Source of the DNA: Spirogloea muscicola | Lineage: Eukaryota > Streptophyta > Zygnematophyceae > Spirogloeales > Spirogloeaceae | DNA: 19,772 nucleotides | Reading direction: 5' to 3' | Assembly (NCBI GenBank): GCA_009602725.1 | Contig: WELB01000064.1 | Span: 227,993-247,764 of the forward strand | In this document: positions 10,301 to 16,861 of the stretch, piece by piece | Layout: each line of letters starts with the position of its first letter | How positions within the stretch are numbered: the first letter of the stretch is position 1 | The notes under the pieces: model-generated | Seen by the model: only the letters and a program-made list of their open reading frames with translations | Databases searched by the model: none | Told to the model about the DNA's origin: nothing | Made by a program: the position numbers and the translations under genes

Positions 10301-13300
10301 CTGAGCTGACCCAAGACCAAATACGTACTTCCTCATGGACCGCAACCTCTCAAGACTTAACTGCAACCCATACAGATCCATAAAGAGCTAGGTCATCAAC
10401 TAGGAAGGTCGCCCAGCGGTGTGTCACCAGTTGCTTCCTTGGCAGGAAAGTCAAATGACAATCTTAGCTAGCAGATTTACAGGCGTTGCCAATCTGCAGT
10501 CCAGTACTTAAATTGGTAGGGCAGTCAGATGAGAGGAATTCACTGAGAACTTTGGATATGCCAAAAGTACCTCTAGGCCAATGTTGAACATCAGAAACAC
10601 AACTCCAAATTCTGCGAGAGCTTTGGTTCCATGAACATGCTTGATGATGGATAGAGTGTAGGGCCCTATCAAAACGCCAGCTGCAAGATAGCCCAGCACA
10701 GGACTGCCTGCAAAAGCCCAAGACACGTCCTAAGAGCAGGCAGTAGACGATTTTGCACACAGTCGACCACGCGGGGAGGCCTGTGCGCACCGAGGATACG
10801 GTTGCTCAGTAGCTTAGACATCGTGAAAGACCACAACTGTCAGCGCAGTCTGCAGTTTGTGAGACATTCAACAATACCTCCTGGAAGTTTCTGGAAAAGT
10901 GGCACAAATACGACACTTGCAAGGAGCAGCCAGAGAACGTCAAAGAGCTGTGCTTCTTCCTCGTTAACCTGCACAAGTACAAATTCGTTGATTTGGGCCC
11001 TGCTGTGTACTGCTCTACATACAGATGATATGGTGTACAAGCCTGTTACATCATATGGGAATGCAGATACTATACTTTGGGGGAATCTTCGTGCTTCTTG
11101 GTCCAGCAAGAACAGCAGCAACCTTACTACCGCAGCCACAATCTTGTCATACCTCTTGCTTGGGTAGTTTGTCGAGTAATCTCTGGACCCGGTTTGGAAG
11201 CTTCTTGAATTCAGCTATAACAGGGCGCATGTTGGTCTGCACTTCAGTGCCAATCTCTTGAGGCTGCATGAATCGTCGCCTGAGATACTTTGAGTTGAAT
11301 GCTGTACTTCTGCACTGCACAAATTTGCATAAGGAGCACATTGATGTCGCATGTACTCTCCATCATGACGTGATCAAGCTTGAGGCACAGTTGTGGCTCT
11401 TCAAAACACCTAAGCACTATGTCACATCTGTGGATAAGACAATGACAAGGCAGTGTTGCTCTTCAGTTGCTCACCCAGCTAGGATGAAAGTAATTGTGAG
11501 AAGAATCTTAGGCAGATTCTTCCTAATGGCTGATATAATGGCTGGCGGCTCCACCGTTGGAGAGAACTCTCCTCCATCGTCCACAGAAAAGTATGAAGAA
11601 GACATGTAACGAGAGGATCTCTTGGTCGATGACTTCTGCGTAGCAGGAGCGAGTTCTTTTGGAGCTTCAGCTTTTTTGGCCTTTGCGTCTAAGGCCCCAT
11701 TTGTCTTCTCGTCATCGCCTTCTTGCAGAGTGTTGGATGGTCCACTGTCACCAGTGGGCTGCTCAAGCGGCTGCTTGATCTCTTCCTTGACCACTTTCGA
11801 GAGCGCTTCTGCAGCGACCTGAGGAAAGGAAACCGGCTTCAAGGCTTCCTCCTCTTCCAAGGACAGTGCAGAGCCAGGCTTGCCGTTGTCCTTCTGTGGC
11901 AGCTCCTTTGTTTTGGCCATGCCGCCAATCTCCTGCATACAAGACGTGCCCATCCTACTCACACAATCAGAGCTAACACACTTCATGCACATCACTGCCA
12001 AAACTAGAAGCACAAGCTTCACAGTTCAACCTCGTGCACTGCATTGGGGTGCTGATCACAATGGAAGTGCCTGAGACAGGACCTGCTGAGCATCCACAGC
12101 CTGCTGCGCAGCAGCTTCAGCTGTCTCAAGGGACTGCCTCTCTGCCTTCTCTGCCTCTGCAAGTGCTGCTACTGCCTGTATGCAACAGCTTCCATGACAT
12201 CAGCTTCGATTTCTTTCCAGAGCCCCTTCAAGTCTGAGAATGAAAGCGCGCACAATCTGTCAGATGCAATAGCATGTGCGTGTCCAAGTGAATTGACCTG
12301 TGCCACATCTTCAGCAAGCTTCTCCGCCTTCTTGATTGCAATCTCTGAGTCAGAGACTCGTTGGCTAGCTTCAACTTCCCTGCATATGCAATTGTGAAGC
12401 TACCAAAGAGGTCAGAGCATGTTGGCTCAGACTGGAGCTCAAGTGCTCCAGTTCACAGTCAAGCTGACTAGGGATTAAGCGGATAAGTATTTGATATCGT
12501 TAGGTTACTGTTTATAGCTCGGTTACCGAGCCTTGTCAGCGTTCTCTACATTGACCAACTTTAAGCCCCTGTCAACAGGACACCTCTTTGAGCATTAGGC
12601 TGTGTTGCCGTAGTCCACCTGGCAACGGCCTTCTCAGCCAGAGCCATTGCCTGAGCTACATGCTCATCTGCCGCAGAAGCACGCTCCTGTGCCAATTTGG
12701 CAGCTTCGCTGAGCTCCATGGCTTCTTTCTGGACACACAAGCACCGTTCTCACTAAGCACCAAGCAAGTCCGATAGCATGCGCCAATGTCTGTATACTGG
12801 CAGAGTATGAAGATGCCATGGGGCTCACACAAATTGCTAGTAGTGCAGGATATCTGTCAATATTGCACAATTTTTGCAGGTCTAAAATCAGATGCGTCCT
12901 CGTCCTCCTCGTTGTCCTTTGACAAGGTTGATAAGGGGGAAGCAAACTTGTGCAGGAGTAACATGCACCTGCAGATCCAATTTGAAAGCCCTGACGTTCT
13001 GCAGCTCCTCCTTCGCAAATGCGAGGTTCTCCGCTTGTATGCTCAACTCTTCTGCAGCAAGCTCCACAGCCTGTGTACGCATCAACAAGTCAGGGCCGTG
13101 CTCAGGACCTCACACGAGGAGCTATGGTGAATTTCTGTGCAAGCTTGTGGAAGAGATGTCGACGTTGACCTACCTGAATTATGCATATGAATTACAAGGA
13201 TGAAGGGCCATAATCATAGCCAGAATGACCAAGTTGAAGGAGCATATTGTGGACAAGCGTGAGAGCCCCTCTGCAATGCAGGTACCTGCTTGGCAGCAGC

Positions 13301-14926
13301 TGCACCACCGGCTTCTAGGGGCTCTGTCATTTCAAGTGCAGCCTCCAGCCCGCTGTCCTCATCCATAGATTTGGCTGCTCTGTAGTTGGAGCTTTCCTTG
13401 CTATATGCAATATCGGCCCCGGAGGGTGGCAGTGCCTCCAAAGCCGCTTGTGCTTTCTTCAGGTTCTCATCTGCAAGTGGAGGAGATCGCAGGCAGGCAA
13501 CAGCTCAGCAGGACTGCATATGACTTTGACTTATTGTCAGCCGTCGTTCTGCCAGCTACCTCTCCTAAGCGTAATCAGTATACACGGTGCAAAGCACTGC
13601 GCCTCTTTGCAATACAAGTAGAATATCATTAGTGAGACTTGAACGAAGTAAGCAGCAGCTCAATAAGTGTTTTTCGGTGAGACGACGTCACCTGCAAAAT
13701 TGTAGGCCTCTTGCGCAAGCATGACATTCTCCTCGGCAGTGGTCTCGTCTGCCAAAACTTCCTCTACCTGCAGCACCCGCAAGTGCAATAAGCATCCTTG
13801 TGTCATATTATTGCCAGGGAGCGCTCGTTATAGAAGCAACCGCCTGGCTTAAACAAGAGACTGACAATGCTGTCCTGTCACACGATGACCCAAGCCAAGA
13901 GGCTCAGTTGAGAACCCAAAGAGCTATCATTCAAGGCACTGGCAGTGACGGAGACGGGGGTAGCCCCGCAACACACCTTTGCCATGGCCGCATCAGCCTC
14001 GCTCTCCGCCTCAGCAGCTTCGTCTCGGAGCGCAATTGCCTTCTCTGCGACCTGCTGGGCGTTGTTCTCCAGCTGCTCGCTGCACACAGTTGCCACCAGA
14101 GTCAGCGATCCTTAGCCACGCTGCCAGGAAGCCGGCGCTCAAGGGACGGCCACTTGCACATTGCAGCTTGGCTGCCGAGGAGATTGGCAGCAGGCTTCCT
14201 ATGAGGCGGCAGGCACCTGTAGGCGCGCGCCTGCTCCAGTCCCTCCTGCGCGCTCTTCAGCAGCTCCTTCAGCTTGTCCAGGGGCGACCCGCTGCTGCCA
14301 GACGGGGTGCCATTGGTGGCCGCCTCGGCCTGCTTGATGGCCGCGTCTGGCGCGGCGGCGCCGTGGTTGCCGTCCGCCGTCCCAGAGAAGCTCTTCCTGC
14401 CATTGGCCTGCGCAGGTCGTGCGCTCGGAGCTAGCTCAGGGTCACGGCACTTGGCTCACATCGGCGGCAGCGCCAGCAGTCCTCGATAAGGTGACAGCAT
14501 TGGGATAATGGATTTCCTTGAAGCATTGGAAAACGGATTCGATGAAGCTCAAATGATCGCCTCAGCAGGTCCGCCATGTGCAGCACGGTTGAAGCTAGTG
14601 CCAGATCGGGCGGAGGCTGCTAAATGACATTGAATGACAGCCCGCTGCGGCGGCGCTCTCTCAGATCGTTTTATGTCTCAGAGGTATCGCGCCGCATCGA
14701 GGACTTGCCTCGGCTGCGATGGGCCCGTCGGAGGCGCCGGAGGCCGCAGCCGGCTTGCCGGCCGAGGAGGCGGCGGAGGCGTCGGCCGTGAAGGCCTCCG
14801 CGCCGCCGTCCGGGCTGCACGCCGCGGAGAGCGGGACGCGCCGCTCGAGAGCNCCTCCCGGTCTAACGCGAGGGCGCCCCGTGCCGCCAGGGCCCCGCAG
14901 CCGCCGCCGCACGCCATGGCCGCCAT
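5658..14926 (-). CDS. KEA: Chloroplast K+/H+ antiporter, KEA1/KEA2 type (30 exons)
   Basis: CPA2-family K+ efflux antiporter; plant KEA1/KEA2 sit in the chloroplast inner envelope and set stromal K+ and pH. Exons in gene order: 14926-14709, 14407-14217, 14079-13977, 13767-13692, 13470-13286, 13070-12996, 12946-12869, 12728-12619, 12379-12298, 12175-12083, 11932-11475, 11279-11153, 10968-10878, 10707-10571, 10360-10301, 10148-10029, 9805-9737, 9492-9427, 9195-9106, 8851-8747, 8560-8432, 8154-7945, 7738-7589, 7302-7249, 7091-7033, 6867-6801, 6596-6420, 6288-6232, 6098-6024, 5831-5658 (TGA). This gives about 1228 residues, close to the Arabidopsis proteins. Exon 1 is one base short of phase, at the N (14853). 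The exon 6/7 junction is uncertain. The ATG was chosen because no upstream in-frame ATG exists and MAAMACGGG suits a transit peptide. Confidence 0.95.
9196..9415 (-). repeat. 13-bp direct repeat bracketing a KEA intron segment
   Basis: The 13-mer ctgccaatggtca occurs at 9196-9208 and again at 9403-9415. On the gene strand the first copy is the actual 3' splice acceptor (tgaccattggcag) and the second lies 11 bases after the donor. The roughly 194 bases between them look like an insertion flanked by a target duplication, or a slippage duplication. Confidence 0.6.
9371..9404 (+). repeat. Hexanucleotide (agctca)n tandem repeat in a KEA intron
   Basis: About five units of agctca, the second reading agctta, lie near the donor end of the intron between KEA exons 18 and 19 (9196-9426). 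The repeat includes the palindrome agcttaagct. Confidence 0.8.
11475..14407 (-). other. KEA: KEA N-terminal stromal coiled-coil and acidic region
   Basis: Exons 2-11 encode about 480 residues typical of KEA1/2 and absent from KEA3 and bacterial KefB/C. Exons 2-10 are Ala/Glu/Lys/Gln-rich with coiled-coil character (for example [40 protein letters not shown] and [15 protein letters not shown]). Exon 11 is Ser/Pro/Glu/Lys-rich and ends in the conserved [17 protein letters not shown] segment and a hydrophobic stretch ([12 protein letters not shown], about residues 545-557) before the exchanger. In plants this region is soluble, faces the stroma and inhibits or regulates transport. Confidence 0.85.
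12431..12531. repeat. Two short inverted repeats in a KEA intron
   Basis: Within the intron 12380-12618 there is an 8-bp perfect stem with a 6-base loop (actggagc/gctccagt, 12431-12452) and a 7-bp stem around one base (gctcggt t accgagc, 12517-12531). They may fold in the pre-mRNA; no known element is recognised. Confidence 0.55.
14408..14708 (-). other. KEA: KEA intron 1 with GC-AG ends
   Basis: Read on the minus strand, exon 1 ends GCCGAG and the intron starts gcaagt, a near-ideal GC donor. The acceptor is cctgcgcag before GCCAATGGC. The protein joins as GPIAAE/ANGRKSF in phase 0. It is the second GC-AG intron of the window, which makes misreading less likely. Confidence 0.75.
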
Positions 14927-14950
14927 CGCCCGCCTTCCCCGCAGCTTCCG

Positions 14951-14983
14951 CTAGCTCGCCCGCTCTCCCGCGCCGGCGGCCAT
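14951..14983 (-). promoter_or_regulatory. Short upstream ORF in the presumed KEA 5' leader
   Basis: An ATG in the strong context gccgccATGG (14983-14981) opens a ten-codon frame (MAAGAGERAS) that ends at TAG 25 bases before the KEA start codon. If the transcript starts upstream, scanning ribosomes would meet it first, so it could lower KEA translation. The transcript start is unknown. Confidence 0.45.
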
Positions 14984-14991
14984 GGCGGCGT

Positions 14992-15027
<36 letters not shown>
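14992..15027 (+). repeat. (CGG)12 trinucleotide repeat upstream of KEA
   Basis: Twelve perfect CGG units (CCG on the KEA strand) lie about 65 bases before the KEA start and just before the upstream ORF, probably in the 5' leader. Such GC-rich repeats fold strongly and vary in length. Sequencing through this tract may also explain the ambiguous base nearby. Confidence 0.85.
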
Positions 15028-15030
<3 letters not shown>

Positions 15031-15222
15031 TTCGCCAGGTCACTGTGGGGCAACTGGATCGACGGTTAGGGATACCGTTAGGATAACGGGGCCCTCGTCT
15101 TGGAGGTCACACCACCGTCAGGGTTAAACACACTGGCTTCACGGTAGCCCATTGGGAGGCTTGGGGAGCATATGGGGGGCCTCAGGTTTCCAGAAGAAAT
15201 GACTCTTCCAGTAGTGGGGATA

Positions 15223-15620
15223 GTTTCCCGGCAGCTAGTCTGTCGGATCTGAGGCTACTCACTCGTACCGACTGAGTGATCCATCCTCCCCCTGTTCTGA
15301 CATAGCTTCTTCCGGCCCCTCTGTAGCTGCTAATCGCTTGTAGGCCCCTCCAAACCTTTGTCAATTCATTTTGGGCTGGCTTTTCGCAGCCCTTGCCCCC
15401 ATTGGGAGTGCCACTTCTTCTTCCAGTAGAAGAAGTGGCACTCTCAATGGTGGCAATGGCTATGATAGCTATGGCCATGATAAGCCAGCCCGAAAGAATT
15501 GACACGGTTCGAAGAGGCCAAACTACGAAGGGGCCAAGATTGCTTTCTCAGAACTGGGGTAGGACGAACTACTCAATAACTACGAGTGAGGAGCCGCAGA
15601 TCCGGAAATCCAGTAGAGGG
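15223..15620. repeat. Foldback (long inverted-repeat) element
   Basis: The left arm (about 15234-15421) and the reverse complement of the right arm (about 15428-15616) align over nearly their whole length, by eye at roughly 70-75% identity with two indels. The innermost 23 bases (15399-15421 against 15428-15450) match at 22 positions around the 6-base loop tccagt. Shared outer blocks include cggatctg, ctcactcgta, gttctga and the pair caattc...gggctggctt. The octamer tccagtag appears in direct orientation at both borders and at the centre (15207, 15422, 15609). It could be a degenerate MITE or foldback transposon, or a hairpin small-RNA precursor. Confidence 0.8.
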
Positions 15621-15886
15621 CGATGGTTTGTGATCCGAAACTCCAGGGATAGTGTAAAGCGGTGTTTCGGCGTTCGCTTGAAGTAGCCAGTCTATGAGAA
15701 GTTCAAGTAATCTGATGCAGGGTGATCCAGTCTACGCAGCCACGAGCAAATGTGTTCCGACGATTATGAGAGAGAGTGAATGCAGCTGCCGATACCAACG
15801 GGCGACTGTAAAAGCCAGACGAATGCATACTAGAGTACTTTGGCATGCATATACATTTACGCGGAGCCGCAAAAGGTGGTCCTCTT

Positions 15887-15894
15887 AAAAATCT
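15887..15894 (+). promoter_or_regulatory. CCA1-binding-site-like octamer AAAAATCT
   Basis: AAAAATCT is the site bound by CCA1/LHY-type single-MYB proteins in plants. It lies about 960 bases upstream of the KEA start and downstream of the MYB gene. One 8-mer in 1.8 kb is not statistically strong, and no evening element (AAAATATCT) was found. Confidence 0.2.
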
Positions 15895-16151
15895 CGGCTG
15901 CGCTCACGCCGCATTCATCTACAGCATAGGTTGCAGCTGTCCGTGGAGCGAAGTTGGCCATTCTGGCTGTGAAGAGCTCAATGCAGCAACCGAGAGTGAG
16001 AGCAATCACTCGATGCATTTCTGCTGCCGCTCACTGAGCGGGGCTGGAGGCTGCAGAAACCTTCCACGCTCAAGGGCCCGTAGTAATGTGTTGTGTGGAA
16101 GCACCACCTAAACCTTCTTTGCCGAGTTATTGAATGTTCAAAATCTCTTCC

Positions 16152-16175
16152 TGGGCTGGCTATTCACAGCCCCCT
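16152..16175 (+). repeat. Partial copy of the foldback-element motif
   Basis: The stretch tgggctggctattcacagcc, followed by ccctgcc, closely matches the left arm of the foldback element at 15372-15396 (tgggctggcttttcgcagcc, then cttgcc). Preceding bases (ttcaaaatctcttcc against tcaattcatt) are weakly similar. This suggests a second, decayed copy of the same repeat family. Confidence 0.55.
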
Positions 16176-16861
16176 GCCTTATATTAGAAGCGCTGTTGCG
16201 CTACATTGATCCAAAAGCCGTCACTGCTGCTCTTGCTTGAGCTTTACCTGCAAAAAAGAACTGGCTCTTAGCTCGACTTCCTTAGTGGAATAATACCTGC
16301 ACACAAGCAGGGTGCAGCAGCCCAAGGCAACCACTCTTTGATGTCCATATCTGATGTCCCTCAAGGCCACCCACAACAAGCAATTCCACCATGAATGGCA
16401 TCACTTTTCAAGAAACTCCGGCTCAGCACGTTGTAATAGCAATTATGTTACGAAGAAGATTAAGTATGTGTAAGCATAAATGAAAGAATTCACAGATATC
16501 TGGCATCTGCTGCAGCACGCAGCACAGCCAGAGTTAATGTACAGCATCCTGTATACCTCTGCCTACAATGGCCACGACAGTCACCACATAGCCGAGCCAC
16601 CGCCTGCGGACAGCACGTCCACACAGAGCGGAAAAGTTGCATAGGCCTGGACAGCACTTCCACAGCCCTGCTCTTCAGAACAGCCCCTCGAAAGCTGACT
16701 GACATCAGTCCATCTTAGAAGATCACTCTGTCTATATCATGCACCAGCTGGGACAGCTTCCTGCACCACCTGTTGCGTTCAAAAGGCTTGAGTCTCTGTG
16801 CCATTGACTTGAGTCTTTGGGGATTTCCAGGCCAAGAGCTCGAAAGCATGGGTCACAGCTG

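Larger units (their letters stand above)
7589..11279 (-). other. KEA: KEA cation/proton exchanger (CPA2) membrane domain
   Basis: Exons 12-23, about residues 557-1008. Exon 12 carries the conserved [16 protein letters not shown] linker. Then come many hydrophobic segments: [106 protein letters not shown] and [20 protein letters not shown]. The CPA2 catalytic Q-D pair falls exactly on the exon 17/18 junction (FSVLLFQ/DLAVVV, about Q758-D759). Introns cut the domain into pieces of 20-70 codons. Confidence 0.92.
15028..16861. other. Intergenic region between the MYB gene 3' end and the KEA 5' end
   Basis: This stretch should contain the KEA promoter and the 3' UTR of the MYB gene; both genes read leftwards. 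Several ORFs of 60-107 codons occur but none resembles a known protein or shows splice-linked conservation. The main structure is the foldback element at about 15223-15620, with a partial copy near 16152-16175. One CCA1-binding-site-like octamer lies at 15887-15894. I saw no tRNA-like or transposase-like sequence. Confidence 0.65.

Noticed and set aside
12176-12297. Possible extra KEA exon ([15 protein letters not shown])
   Set aside because: It looks helical, but no acceptor/donor pair keeps phase: the only nearby acceptor gives ACT TGA at once, and direct joining of the flanking exons matches the family.
15066-15100. Telomere-like ggttaggg / gttagg
   Set aside because: Only one or two imperfect units in single copy; algal telomeres are long TTTAGGG-type arrays.
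15393-15686. 97-codon plus-strand ORF (and a 107-codon minus ORF at 15182-15505)
   Set aside because: Both lie in the foldback element and arise from its inverted arms; no recognisable domain and no coding-like composition.
16490-16705. 71-codon minus ORF downstream of the MYB gene
   Set aside because: Cys/Arg-rich low-complexity translation without homology or splice link; more likely 3' UTR or intergenic.
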